From: Anderseniella sp963700735
GTDB taxonomy: Bacteria; Pseudomonadota; Alphaproteobacteria; Rhizobiales; Aestuariivirgaceae
Length of the DNA stretch: 64,000 nucleotides
Assembly (NCBI GenBank): GCA_963700735.1
Contig: CAVOYR010000005.1
Span: forward strand, 124,001 to 188,000
Direction: 5' to 3'
The notes under the pieces: generated by a model
The model's database searches: none
What the model was told of the DNA's origin: nothing
What the model saw: the letters and a program-made list of their open reading frames with translations, nothing else
Translations under genes and position numbers: made by a program
Shown here: positions 18,143 to 34,717 of the stretch, piece after piece
Layout: each line of letters starts with the position of its first letter
Position numbering within the stretch: the stretch's first letter is position 1

Positions 18143-19002
18143 TCTTTGTTGCCTCCCTCGGTACCGGCGTCGCCAGCATCGGCAGCATCAGCGGTGTCGG
18201 CCTCCTTGGAAGCCTCAAGTGCCTTGCGCTGCTCTTCGGCCTGATCTGCAGCGATGCGTGCGGCTTCTGCCTCGGCCTCGGCTGCAGCGGCGGCTTCGGC
18301 CTCCTCGGCGGCCTTGGCGGCTGCCGCAGCGGCGGAGCGGAGGGCTGCCGGCAGGATGGCGTCAGCAGTCGGCCGCTTGACAGCGTCGCGCAGAAGCACC
18401 CAGCCACCCTTTGCACCCGGTACTGCGCCCTTGACCATGATCAGGCCACGGTTGGTGTCGGTCTTGACGACCTGCAGGTTCTGCACCGTAACGCGCTCGT
18501 TGCCCATGTGACCGGCCATCTTCTTGCCCTTGAACACCTTGCCGGGGTCCTGGCACTGGCCGATGGAGCCATGCGAACGGTGGCTGACGGACACGCCGTG
18601 CGACGCACGAAGACCACCGAAGTTGTGGCGCTTCATGGCACCGGCAAAACCCTTGCCGATCGAGGTACCGGACACGTCGACGAACTGGCCGGCGAAGTAA
18701 TGATCAGCGATGATCTCCTCGCCGACGTTGACCAGGTTGTCCGGGCTCACGCGGAACTCGACCACCTTGCGCTTGGGCTCGACCTTGGCAGCAGCGAACT
18801 GGCCGCGCTCAGCCTTGGTCAGGCGCTTTGGCTTGGCCATGCCGACGCCAAGCTGCAGCGCGGTATAACCGTGCTTGTCAGCGGTCTTCTGGCCAACCAC
18901 CTGGCAGTTATCCAGCTTCAGCACGGTCACCGGAATATGTTCACCGGCGTCGGTGAAAATCCGGGTCATGCCCAGCTTCTGTACAATCACTCCTGAACGC
19001 AT
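18139..19002 (-). CDS. rplC: 50S ribosomal protein L3 with long Ala/Glu-rich C-terminal extension
   Basis: 287-residue uL3; the usual length is about 210. The first 215 or so residues are a complete L3: MRSGVIVQKLGMTRIFTDAG, the W-finger region with FGGLRASHGVSVSHRSHGSIG (the Gln methylated by PrmB lies in SIGQCQDPGKV), and VKGAVPGAKGGWVLLRDA. About 70 further residues are almost entirely Ala, Glu, Asp and Arg (AAAAAAKAAEEAEAAAAAEA onward), predicted to be helical and solvent-exposed. Similar low-complexity tails exist on L3 of some alphaproteobacteria. It lies between rpsJ and rplD. Confidence 0.98.
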   Translation of the reverse strand: MRSGVIVQKLGMTRIFTDAGEHIPVTVLKLDNCQVVGQKTADKHGYTALQLGVGMAKPKRLTKAERGQFAAAKVEPKRKVVEFRVSPDNLVNVGEEIIADHYFAGQFVDVSGTSIGKGFAGAMKRHNFGGLRASHGVSVSHRSHGSIGQCQDPGKVFKGKKMAGHMGNERVTVQNLQVVKTDTNRGLIMVKGAVPGAKGGWVLLRDAVKRPTADAILPAALRSAAAAAAKAAEEAEAAAAAEAEAEAARIAADQAEEQRKALEASKEADTADAADAGDAGTEGGNKE

Positions 19003-19033
19003 TGTTCAGACTCCCGTTCAATCGGCCCTGGTC

Positions 19034-19342
19034 TCAGAGCTTGATCTCAACATCCACACCAGCCGCCAGGTCGAGCTTCATCAGCGCGTCAACCGTCTGC
19101 GGAGTAGGATCCACGATGTCGAGGATCCGGCGATGCGTGCGCATTTCGAACTGCTCACGGCTTTTCTTGTCGACATGCGGCGACCGGTTTACCGTGAAGC
19201 GCTCGATACGCGTCGGCAGGGGCACCGGGCCCTTGACCTGCGCGCCGGTGCGCTTGGCGGTGTTCACGATCTCGCGGGCAGACCCATCGAGTACACGATG
19301 GTCGAAAGCCTCGAGACGGATGCGAATATTCTGTTTTTGCAT
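19034..19342 (-). CDS. rpsJ: 30S ribosomal protein S10
   Basis: 102-residue uS10, also the NusE antitermination factor that binds NusB and NusG. MQKQNIRIRLEAFDHRVLD and GPVPLPTRIERFTVNRSPHVDKKSREQ-type core are standard. First S10-cluster gene, 65 bases after tuf, so the str and S10 clusters are joined. Confidence 0.99.
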   Translation of the reverse strand: MQKQNIRIRLEAFDHRVLDGSAREIVNTAKRTGAQVKGPVPLPTRIERFTVNRSPHVDKKSREQFEMRTHRRILDIVDPTPQTVDALMKLDLAAGVDVEIKL

Positions 19343-19363
19343 CTACTTGGATCCGTAAGTTGA

Positions 19364-19391
19364 AGTGCTTCCGCATGATTGCGAAAGCACT
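19364..19391 (-). promoter_or_regulatory. Hairpin between tuf (copy 1) and rpsJ
   Basis: AGTGCTT (19364-19370) pairs with AAGCACT (19385-19391), with three more inner pairs (CGC/GCG). There is no strong T-run, so it is more likely an RNA processing or mRNA-stability hairpin or a weak attenuator than a full terminator. Confidence 0.45.
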
Positions 19392-19407
19392 CCCATTTCA
19401 GTCAGTC

Positions 19408-20583
19408 TTATTCGATGATGGTCGACACGACGCCGGCGCCGACGGTGCGGCCACCTTCACGGATGGCGAAGCGCAGCTTCTCTTCCATCGCGATCGGCGT
19501 GATCAGCTCAACCTCGAACGACACGTTGTCGCCAGGCATCACCATCTCCGTGCCTTCCGGCAGCGTCACAACACCCGTCACGTCGGTCGTGCGGAAGTAG
19601 AACTGCGGACGGTAGTTGGCAAAGAACGGCGTGTGACGGCCACCCTCTTCCTTCGTCAGGATGTAGGCTTCTGCCTTGAACTTCTTGTGCGGCTTCACCG
19701 TACCCGGCTTGCACAGCACCTGGCCGCGCTCGACGCCTTCACGGTCAACACCACGAAGCAGCGCGCCGATGTTGTCGCCAGCCTGGCCCTGGTCCAGCAG
19801 CTTGCGGAACATCTCAACGCCCGTGCAGGTCGTCTTCACCGTGTCGCGAATGCCGACGATCTCGATTTCCTCGCCAACCTTCACAATGCCACGCTCGACA
19901 CGGCCGGTCACAACCGTGCCGCGGCCCGAGATCGAGAACACGTCCTCGATCGGCATCAGGAACGGCATGTCAACCGGACGAGCAGGCGTCGGGATGTACT
20001 CGTCAACCGCCTTCATCAGCGCGCGGATCGAGTTCTCGCCAATCTCGGGCTGCGTGCCGTTCATGGCATGCAGGGCCGAGCCGCGGATGATCGGAATGTC
20101 ATCGCCGGGATATTCGTACGAGGACAGAAGCTCGCGGATTTCCATCTCGACCAGCTCAAGCAGTTCCTCGTCGTCAACCTGGTCGACCTTGTTCATGTAC
20201 ACGACCATGAACGGGATACCGACCTGGCGGCCAAGCAGGATGTGCTCGCGGGTCTGCGGCATCGGGCCGTCAGCGGCGTTCACAACCAGGATCGCGCCAT
20301 CCATCTGTGCCGCGCCGGTGATCATGTTCTTCACATAGTCGGCGTGACCGGGGCAGTCCACGTGCGCATAGTGACGGGCTTCCGTCTCATACTCGACGTG
20401 CGCGGTCGAAATGGTGATGCCACGGGCCTTCTCTTCCGGCGCGCCATCAATCTGGTCATACGCGCGGAATTCACCAAAATACTTGGTGATCGCAGCCGTC
20501 AGCGTCGTCTTGCCGTGGTCAACGTGACCAATCGTGCCGACATTGACGTGCGGCTTAGTGCGTTGAAACTTTTCCTTGCCCAT
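19408..20583 (-). CDS. tuf: Elongation factor Tu, copy 1 (str/S10 cluster)
   Basis: 391-residue GTPase that delivers aminoacyl-tRNA to the ribosome. G motifs are GHVDHGKTTLTAAI (P-loop), ISTAHVEYE with switch I, DCPGHADYVKNM (switch II) and NKVD; domains II and III follow. The protein is identical to copy 2 at 36918-38093. I see only two base differences over 1,185 aligned bases, both synonymous. Identity stops at the start codon on one side and 9 bases past the stop on the other, as expected for gene conversion between dispersed tuf copies. It lies between fusA and rpsJ. Confidence 0.99.
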   Translation of the reverse strand: MGKEKFQRTKPHVNVGTIGHVDHGKTTLTAAITKYFGEFRAYDQIDGAPEEKARGITISTAHVEYETEARHYAHVDCPGHADYVKNMITGAAQMDGAILVVNAADGPMPQTREHILLGRQVGIPFMVVYMNKVDQVDDEELLELVEMEIRELLSSYEYPGDDIPIIRGSALHAMNGTQPEIGENSIRALMKAVDEYIPTPARPVDMPFLMPIEDVFSISGRGTVVTGRVERGIVKVGEEIEIVGIRDTVKTTCTGVEMFRKLLDQGQAGDNIGALLRGVDREGVERGQVLCKPGTVKPHKKFKAEAYILTKEEGGRHTPFFANYRPQFYFRTTDVTGVVTLPEGTEMVMPGDNVSFEVELITPIAMEEKLRFAIREGGRTVGAGVVSTIIE

Positions 20584-20632
20584 TTTTACAGTCTCCCTCA
20601 GTCAGGGTTGGCAGTTAATCCGGATGCCTTGA

Positions 20633-22705
20633 TCAGGCGTACTTTGCGACCACTTCGTCAGCCACGTTGCGCGGCACTTCAGAGTAATGATCAAACGACA
20701 TGGTGTAGGCAGCGCGACCCTGGCTCATCGAACGCAGGTTGTTCACGTAGCCGAACATGTTTGCCAGCGGCACCATTGCGTTCACGACCTGCGCGTTGCC
20801 GCGCGAAGACGTTCCGGCAATCTGGCCACGGCGGGAATTCAGGTCGCCGATGATGCCGCCGAGATAATCTTCAGGCGACACGCACTCCACCTTCATGATC
20901 GGCTCGAGCAGGACCGGGCCGGCCTTGGTGATGGCTTCGCGCAGGGCCGCACGGGCAGCGATTTCGAAGGCGATCGCCGACGAGTCAACTTCGTGGTAGG
21001 CGCCGTCGATCAGCGTCACCTTAACGTCGACCATCGGGAAGCCGATGATGTTGCCGGCGGTCATGACAGAGTTGAGGCCCTTTTCGACGCCCGGCAAATA
21101 TTCCTTCGGCACCGAACCGCCAACAACCTTGCTCTCGAACACCAGGCCGGTGTTTTCCTCGCCAGGCTCGACGATGAACTTCACCCGGGCGAACTGGCCG
21201 GTACCACCGGTCTGCTTCTTGTGGGTATAGTCGATCTCGGTCGACTTGGTGATGGTCTCGCGGTAGGCCACCTGCGGTGCACCGACGTTGACGTCGATCT
21301 TGTGCTGGCGGCGCAGGATGTCGACCTTGATGTCGAGGTGAAGTTCACCCATGCCCTTGATGATCGTCTGGCCGGACTCTTCGTCGGTCGAAACGTAGAA
21401 GGACGGATCTTCAGCAGCCAGCTTGGCGAGCGCTACACCCATCTTTTCCTGGTCGGCCTTGGTCTTCGGCTCGACAGCCATTTCGATGACCGGATCAGGG
21501 AATTCCATCTTTTCGAGGATGACCGGCTTTGCGATGTCGCACAGGGTGTCACCGGTGCGGGCTTCCTTGAGGCCAACCAGCGCAACGATGTCGCCAGCAA
21601 ACGCCTCGGCGATTTCCTCACGGCTGTTGGAGTGCATCAGAACCATGCGGCCGATACGCTCGGTCTTGCCGCGCGAGGAGTTCAGCACGGTCGAACCCTT
21701 GGTGAGCTTGCCGGAATAGATGCGCGAGAAGGTCAGGACGCCGTACGGATCGTCCATGATCTTGAAGGCGAGCAGCGAAAGCGGCTCGTCGTCGGAGGAC
21801 TTGCGCACGATCTCTTCTTCGGTCTTCGGGTCGATGCCGCGAATGGCGGGCACGTCCAGCGGAGACGGCAAGTAGGCCACGACAGCATCAAGAAGCGTCT
21901 GTACGCCCTTGTTCTTGAAGGCAGAACCACACAGCACCGGGAAGAAGGCGCCGGTCAGCACGGCCTTGCGGATCATGCGCTGCAGGGTGTCGAAGTCAGG
22001 CTCGGTACCGTCGAGGTAGGCTTCCATCGCCGCTTCGTCCATCTCGACGGCAGCTTCGATCATTTCAAGGCGCAGCTGTTCGGCGCGCTCCTTGAGGTCA
22101 GCCGGGATCTCGATCTCCGAATACTCGGCACCCATGTCCTCTGTCTTCCAGATGATGCCCTTCATGCGCACCAGGTCAACCAGGCCACGGAAATCATCTT
22201 CTGCGCCGATCGGCATCTGGATGGCGATCGGACGTGCACCAAGGCGTTCCTTGATGTCGGACAGGCACTTGTCGAAGTCGGCGCCGATCTTGTCCATCTT
22301 GTTGCAGAACACGATGCGCGGCACGCGGTACTTGTCGCCCTGGCGCCACACGGTTTCGGTCTGCGGCTCGACGCCGGCGTTGGAGTCCAGCACGCATACG
22401 GCGCCGTCCAGCACGCGCAGCGAACGTTCGACTTCAATGGTGAAGTCAACGTGGCCGGGGGTGTCGATGATGTTCAGGCGCTTGCCGAGCCAGTGGGTGG
22501 TGGTGGCAGCAGACGTAATCGTGATGCCACGCTCCTGCTCCTGCTCCATCCAGTCCATCGTCGCTGCACCATCGTGCACTTCGCCGATCTTGTGGCTCTT
22601 GCCGGAGTAGAAGAGGATACGCTCGGTCACCGTCGTCTTGCCGGCATCAATGTGAGCCATGATGCCGAAGTTACGGTAGTCAGCGAGGTCGTGTGTGCGG
22701 GCCAT
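20633..22705 (-). CDS. fusA: Elongation factor G
   Basis: 690-residue translocation GTPase, also used with RRF in ribosome recycling. P-loop AHIDAGKTTVTERIL, switch regions ERGITITSAATT and DTPGHVDFT, and NKMDKIGADF are intact; domains II-V follow to the C-terminal YFGYV-like region (MFGYVNNLRSMSQGRA). The frame is open 53 codons upstream into rpsG, but ATG at 22705 gives the family N-terminus MARTHDLADYRNFGIMAHID. It lies between rpsG and tuf. Confidence 0.99.
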   Translation of the reverse strand: MARTHDLADYRNFGIMAHIDAGKTTVTERILFYSGKSHKIGEVHDGAATMDWMEQEQERGITITSAATTTHWLGKRLNIIDTPGHVDFTIEVERSLRVLDGAVCVLDSNAGVEPQTETVWRQGDKYRVPRIVFCNKMDKIGADFDKCLSDIKERLGARPIAIQMPIGAEDDFRGLVDLVRMKGIIWKTEDMGAEYSEIEIPADLKERAEQLRLEMIEAAVEMDEAAMEAYLDGTEPDFDTLQRMIRKAVLTGAFFPVLCGSAFKNKGVQTLLDAVVAYLPSPLDVPAIRGIDPKTEEEIVRKSSDDEPLSLLAFKIMDDPYGVLTFSRIYSGKLTKGSTVLNSSRGKTERIGRMVLMHSNSREEIAEAFAGDIVALVGLKEARTGDTLCDIAKPVILEKMEFPDPVIEMAVEPKTKADQEKMGVALAKLAAEDPSFYVSTDEESGQTIIKGMGELHLDIKVDILRRQHKIDVNVGAPQVAYRETITKSTEIDYTHKKQTGGTGQFARVKFIVEPGEENTGLVFESKVVGGSVPKEYLPGVEKGLNSVMTAGNIIGFPMVDVKVTLIDGAYHEVDSSAIAFEIAARAALREAITKAGPVLLEPIMKVECVSPEDYLGGIIGDLNSRRGQIAGTSSRGNAQVVNAMVPLANMFGYVNNLRSMSQGRAAYTMSFDHYSEVPRNVADEVVAKYA

Positions 22706-22727
22706 CAGATTGATCCTTTGAAGAGAA

Positions 22728-23198
22728 TTACCAGCGGTAATGGGAGAAGGCGCGGTTCGCCTCTGCCATCCGGTGGGTATCCTCCCGCTTCTTGACAGCC
22801 GTACCACGGTTGCTGGCGGCATCCATGAGTTCGCCAGACAGCCGCTCGACCATCGTATTTTCATTGCGGCCGCGAGCAGCCGTGATCAGCCAGCGAATGG
22901 CCAGCGCCTGACGGCGCTCCATGCGGACTTCGACCGGAACCTGGTAGGTTGCACCACCGACGCGGCGCGAGCGCACTTCGACGGCCGGAGCAACGTTTTC
23001 CAGAGCCTGGTGGAATACCACCAGCGGCTCCTGGCGCAGCTTTTCCTCGATGCGGTCAAAGGCACCGTAGACGATGCGCTCTGCGACGGACTTCTTGCCG
23101 TCCAGCATCAGGTTGTTCATGAACTTCGACAGGATGCGGTCAGCAAACTTCGGGTCCGGGTTGATTTCGCGTTTTTCGGCGCGGTGACGGCGTGACAT
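22728..23198 (-). CDS. rpsG: 30S ribosomal protein S7
   Basis: 156-residue uS7, which nucleates 30S head assembly; in E. coli it represses the str operon. MSRRHRAEKREINPDPKF and KKREDTHRMAEANRAFSHYRW are the family ends. It lies between rpsL and fusA. Confidence 0.99.
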   Translation of the reverse strand: MSRRHRAEKREINPDPKFADRILSKFMNNLMLDGKKSVAERIVYGAFDRIEEKLRQEPLVVFHQALENVAPAVEVRSRRVGGATYQVPVEVRMERRQALAIRWLITAARGRNENTMVERLSGELMDAASNRGTAVKKREDTHRMAEANRAFSHYRW

Positions 23199-23222
23199 GG
23201 CTTAACTACCCTCTTCCAACGC

Positions 23223-23594
23223 TTATTTCGGACGCTTCGCGCCGTACTTGGAACGACGCTGGCGGCGCTTGGCCAGACCTTGCGTATCCAGCACGCCACG
23301 AATGATGTGGTAACGCACACCCGGAAGGTCCTTCACGCGGCCGCCGCGGATCATCACCACGGAGTGCTCCTGAAGGTTATGGCCTTCGCCAGGTATGTAG
23401 CTCGTGACTTCAAAGCCGTTGGTCAGGCGCACACGAGCCACCTTGCGAAGTGCCGAGTTCGGCTTCTTCGGGGTTGTGGTATAGACGCGGGTGCAAACAC
23501 CACGCTTCTGCGGGCATTCCTGCATAGCCGGTACCTTGTTGCGCGTCTTCTGCGCCACACGGGGCTTGCGGATCAACTGGTTAATCGTCGGCAT
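23223..23594 (-). CDS. rpsL: 30S ribosomal protein S12
   Basis: 123-residue uS12 of the decoding centre. MPTINQLIRKPR starts the protein. The loop TTPKKPNSALRKVARV carries both lysines in the wild-type, streptomycin-sensitive form, and the second loop GGRVKDLPGVRYH keeps the aspartate that is beta-methylthiolated in many bacteria. First gene of the str cluster, about 230 bases downstream of its promoter. Confidence 0.99.
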   Translation of the reverse strand: MPTINQLIRKPRVAQKTRNKVPAMQECPQKRGVCTRVYTTTPKKPNSALRKVARVRLTNGFEVTSYIPGEGHNLQEHSVVMIRGGRVKDLPGVRYHIIRGVLDTQGLAKRRQRRSKYGAKRPK

Positions 23595-23834
23595 CTAGGT
23601 CTCGATCTCTCGAACGGGTCACGTTAAATCAAACACACACGCGACATGACGGAGCATATCGCGCATAACAACAGACGCTGTCGTACCCCCTCAGCAGAGG
23701 TACACAGCGTCTCAAATCCAGAGGACTTTCAGGCACTTGCGTCCTGAGAGTCATGTTCCGATCTGACTCAGCAAACTTTCCTGGCAACGTTTAAGCGCAG
23801 AGGCTTACTGCTTGCCGTCTCGAAAGTTGGCCGG
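23595..23834 (-). promoter_or_regulatory. Structured 5' leader of the str operon
   Basis: About 235 bases of non-coding transcript precede rpsL. Two strong hairpins are visible. The first pairs AGACGCTGT (23673-23681) plus GTACC (23683-23687) with GGTAC (23699-23703) plus ACAGCGTCT (23704-23712), one bulged base. The second pairs GACTTTCAGG (23724-23733) with CCTGAGAGTC (23743-23752), ten pairs with one G-U. No open reading frame fits. Attenuation or binding of a ribosomal protein are both possible. Together with the promoter and upstream bases to 24073 this accounts for a 479-base gene-free stretch. Confidence 0.55.
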
Positions 23835-23863
23835 AACATACCCATCACACCCCACCCCGTCAA
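23835..23863 (-). promoter_or_regulatory. Sigma-70 promoter of the str-S10-spc superoperon
   Basis: On the minus strand TTGACG (23858-23863), a 17-base spacer and TATGTT (23835-23840) form the best promoter match seen in the window. It lies about 240 bases upstream of rpsL, with the structured leader between. From 23864 to 24073 I see no gene. Confidence 0.7.
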
Positions 23864-24073
23864 GGCACAAATGCTTATGGATTTCAGGCGAAATTGCAGA
23901 ATTTCCCGCATGTTTTGACGCACCCCCGCCATATTCAAGCAGCCACCTCCCCCATAATGGCCCTTATCGTGCCTTATCCGCGCCCCCTGGGTGAATCACC
24001 CTGCAGGAACGGACGGCAGTTAGTGCCAGGCAGACTTGCGTCAACAGGATGCCGGCAGAATCGGAGGGGTCTG

Positions 24074-24574
24074 ATGCAACAGACGATCGACACCTGGTGG
24101 CATGAACTGAACACGTGGGATGCACTTGAGTCGCGCAACTTCTACCGGCGCACGCTGGGCTGGAGTTTCGAGAAGATCGACTTGCCCGATGGCGAGCCAT
24201 ACTGGATTGCGCGCAAGGACGGCCGAACGGTCGGCGGGGTGTACAATCTCACTGCCCCGCGTTTCAAGGGCATCCCCGCCCACTGGATGACCTACATGAA
24301 GGTGGACGATATCGAACGCGCCGAGGAAGACGCAAGGAAGGCCGGTGGCGAGATCACCCGGTCAATCACCGCCCTGCCCGGCATCGGCCGGATTGCGCTG
24401 GTGAGCGATGCCTCGGGCGCGCTGATCGGACTGATCGAGCCGGAGGAAGGTCACGTGTCACAACGCGAGCCTGCAAACCTCGATGGCCCGGATGACGCCG
24501 ACGGCGACTACCTTGCCGCCCTGATGGGCAATGGCAACGGTCGTGACGCGGTCACCCGCTTGCCTGACGCCTGA
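24074..24574 (+). CDS. VOC (glyoxalase/dioxygenase superfamily) protein
   Basis: 166-residue protein with a vicinal-oxygen-chelate fold. The N-terminal half has HELNTWDALESRNFYRRTLGWSFEKID and the C-terminal half HWMTYMKVDDIERAEEDARKAGGEI and ALVSDASGALIGLIEP, the two beta-alpha-beta-beta-beta modules of the superfamily. The frame is open 60 codons upstream, but ATG at 24074 is preceded by GGAGG at 6 bases and begins the recognisable domain. Substrate and reaction cannot be assigned. It is a lone plus-strand gene between the str leader and rpoC. Confidence 0.82.
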   Translation: MQQTIDTWWHELNTWDALESRNFYRRTLGWSFEKIDLPDGEPYWIARKDGRTVGGVYNLTAPRFKGIPAHWMTYMKVDDIERAEEDARKAGGEITRSITALPGIGRIALVSDASGALIGLIEPEEGHVSQREPANLDGPDDADGDYLAALMGNGNGRDAVTRLPDA

Positions 24575-24599
24575 TAGCCGGCAACAGGCCACACAAAGC

Positions 24600-24636
24600 A
24601 AAACCGCCGCGGTTCAGATCGAGCCGCGGCGGTTTT
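24600..24636. terminator. Bidirectional terminator between the VOC gene and rpoC
   Basis: Perfect 13-bp inverted repeat: AAAACCGCCGCGG (24600-24612) and CCGCGGCGGTTTT (24624-24636) around an 11-base loop. It provides a GC-rich stem with terminal T-run on either strand, serving the VOC gene (plus) and the rpoB-rpoC operon (minus), which converge here. Confidence 0.92.
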
Positions 24637-24687
24637 GATTTGGTCAGGGCAATGAGGCAGGGCTTGATGCCCTGCCCCGTTGTCACG

Positions 24688-28882
<4,195 letters not shown>

Positions 28883-29046
28883 GGCTTTACCTCGATCCTG
28901 TGCAGCGGGTTGGGGCTTGTCCCGCGGCGGGTAGGTTTTTGCGTTCTGTCCGCCAGCAATGTCACAAGGGGCCCGGTAGTGACGGCTGGCGTATTGGACC
29001 GGGCGCGAGAGGCTTGCTGCTCTCATGCCCGGCCGTTAGTGCGGTG

Positions 29047-33129
<4,083 letters not shown>

Positions 33130-33316
33130 GTGTCTTCCTTCGCATTTTGGCTCTCTTAGGTGGGGGTTGCCAGAGAGCAATTCAATCAAGCCAGTGCGGC
33201 GGCTTGCCGGACAGCCCATCTTGCCCGGCCTTGCTGGCCAGACCCGGACTGCACGGAAAACCGCCCGTACGCCTTCTCACAATGTCTGCCGCCGCATTTT
33301 GGCTCCGGCAGGACCA

Positions 33317-33366
33317 GCCGGGAGGGTAACCCTCCCGGCCGGCAATCACGTTGGTCCGATCGGACC
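33317..33366 (-). promoter_or_regulatory. rplL-rpoB intergenic hairpin and palindrome
   Basis: A perfect 10-bp hairpin with a 3-base loop (GCCGGGAGGG 33317-33326, CCCTCCCGGC 33330-33339) lies 27 bases after rplL on the minus strand. Between them is the perfect 14-base palindrome GGTCCGATCGGACC (33353-33366), which directly abuts the rplL stop codon. No T-run follows. The place matches the E. coli partial terminator/RNase III site that sets the L12 to RpoB ratio; the same role is inferred. Confidence 0.6.
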
Positions 33367-33741
33367 TTACTTGAGCGACACCTTGGCGCCGGCAGCTTCG
33401 AGCTTCTTCTTGATCTCTTCGGCTTCCGACTTGCCGGCAGCTTCCTTGACGGTCTTCGGTGCGCCTTCGACCAGGTCCTTGGCTTCCTTCAGGCCCAGGC
33501 CGGTGATGGCGCGGACTTCCTTGATGACTTCGATCTTCTTGTCGCCAGCAGCTTCAAGAACAACGTCGAACTCAGTCTTTTCTTCTGCAGCAGCAGCAGG
33601 AGCAGCGCCACCGGCAGCAGCCACGGCAACCGGAGCAGCGGCGGAAACGCCCCACTTTTCTTCGAGCATCTTGGACAGCTCGGCAGCTTCCATGACGGTG
33701 AGGGCGGAAAGGTCGTCTACAATCTTAGCAAGATCAGCCAT
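33367..33741 (-). CDS. rplL: 50S ribosomal protein L7/L12
   Basis: 124-residue stalk protein that recruits translation GTPases. The N-terminal dimerisation domain (LAKIVDDLSALTVMEAAELSKML), an Ala/Pro hinge and the C-terminal factor-binding domain (KIEVIKEVRAITGLGLKEAKDLVE) are complete. It lies between rplJ and rpoB. Confidence 0.99.
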   Translation of the reverse strand: MADLAKIVDDLSALTVMEAAELSKMLEEKWGVSAAAPVAVAAAGGAAPAAAAEEKTEFDVVLEAAGDKKIEVIKEVRAITGLGLKEAKDLVEGAPKTVKEAAGKSEAEEIKKKLEAAGAKVSLK

Positions 33742-33795
33742 TGTTTCGTCTTTCGTTTGTACAGTTGAACCAGTTCAGTGAATGGACGCGACCGG

Positions 33796-34320
33796 TCAGG
33801 CCGCTTCTTCCTTGTCCTTGTCGGCGTAGGCCTGCATGACGCGGGCGAGCTGAGCCGCAGGCGCCTGGGCAAGAACCGCAATGCGGGTTGCCGGCGTCTG
33901 GATCATGCCCACGAGCCTGCCGCGCAGCTCATCGAGCGACGGCATATCAGCAAGTGCCTTGACACCATCGGCATTGAGCACCGTTGCACCCAGTACACCG
34001 CCAAGAATGACAAGCTTGTCATTGGTCTTGGCGAAGTCTGCGATGACTTTCGGGGCTGCGACCGGGTCACCTGAGTAGGAAACCATGGTCGGACCTGTGA
34101 ACAGGTCGGCAATGCCGGCAGCATCAGTGCCTTCAAGAGCGATTTTAGCCAGGCGGTTCTTGGCAACTTTCGTTGTCCCGCCGGCCTCTGCCATCTTGGC
34201 CCGCAGCGAATTCATCTGCGGAACAGTCAGGCCGAGATTGTGGGTCACCACGACAACACCAGTCTCCTTGAAGACGGTGTTGAGCGACGTGACGAGCTCT
34301 GATTTCTGTGCTCTATCCAC
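33796..34320 (-). CDS. rplJ: 50S ribosomal protein L10
   Basis: 174-residue uL10, which anchors the L7/L12 dimers on the stalk and represses its own mRNA by leader binding in E. coli. GTG at 34320 gives the usual N-terminus VDRAQKSELV and has GGAG 7 bases upstream; the 11 upstream codons are not family-like. VVVVTHNLGLTVPQMNSLR and KVAKNRLAKIALEGT are conserved. Confidence 0.97.
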   Translation of the reverse strand: MDRAQKSELVTSLNTVFKETGVVVVTHNLGLTVPQMNSLRAKMAEAGGTTKVAKNRLAKIALEGTDAAGIADLFTGPTMVSYSGDPVAAPKVIADFAKTNDKLVILGGVLGATVLNADGVKALADMPSLDELRGRLVGMIQTPATRIAVLAQAPAAQLARVMQAYADKDKEEAA

Positions 34321-34717
34321 TAGCTCTCTCCAGTTTGCCCGGTGAATGACCACCGGACGGTTGCACCAAGCCGCGGAAGGCGAACCCGTGCTGCAACCTG
34401 ACTGTTCAGGCCAGGTGCAACACCGCTTCCGCAGCGCTCCACTTGCCTGTCCTCTTCACCCGGCCGCCTGCACGAAGGCAGGCTTGAAGGATCCGATCAC
34501 TGAGGGTCCGAACTGGCCGTTGCCGGATAACCGGCAGCGGAACATTCCTGACACCTTGTCTCATGCGGGCCACCCTAACCGGGCAATTAAGCGGACGATC
34601 CCTCGCCCACGCCTGCAATCTCGGACAGGTCTGGATCAGTCTCCCGATCCAACCCCTTGATCCGGATATGAAATCCCGATCAAGGGTAACTATTGTCCAG
34701 CCTTTCGGCCGGTAAAC
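34321..34717 (-). promoter_or_regulatory. rplJL leader region (L10-leader-like), 397 bases without a gene
   Basis: The region between rplA and rplJ is rich in inverted repeats and has no credible reading frame. Near rplJ a long-range stem pairs GCGGAAGGCG (34373-34382) with CGCTTCCGC (34424-34432) and encloses a small hairpin (34397-34410), like the arrangement of L10 leaders. A 10-bp hairpin with loop ATAA lies at 34517-34540. A further 9-bp stem (34654-34662 with 34678-34686, plus four inner pairs) lies just after rplA. I found no convincing promoter. Control by L10 is inferred from position and shape. Confidence 0.5.
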
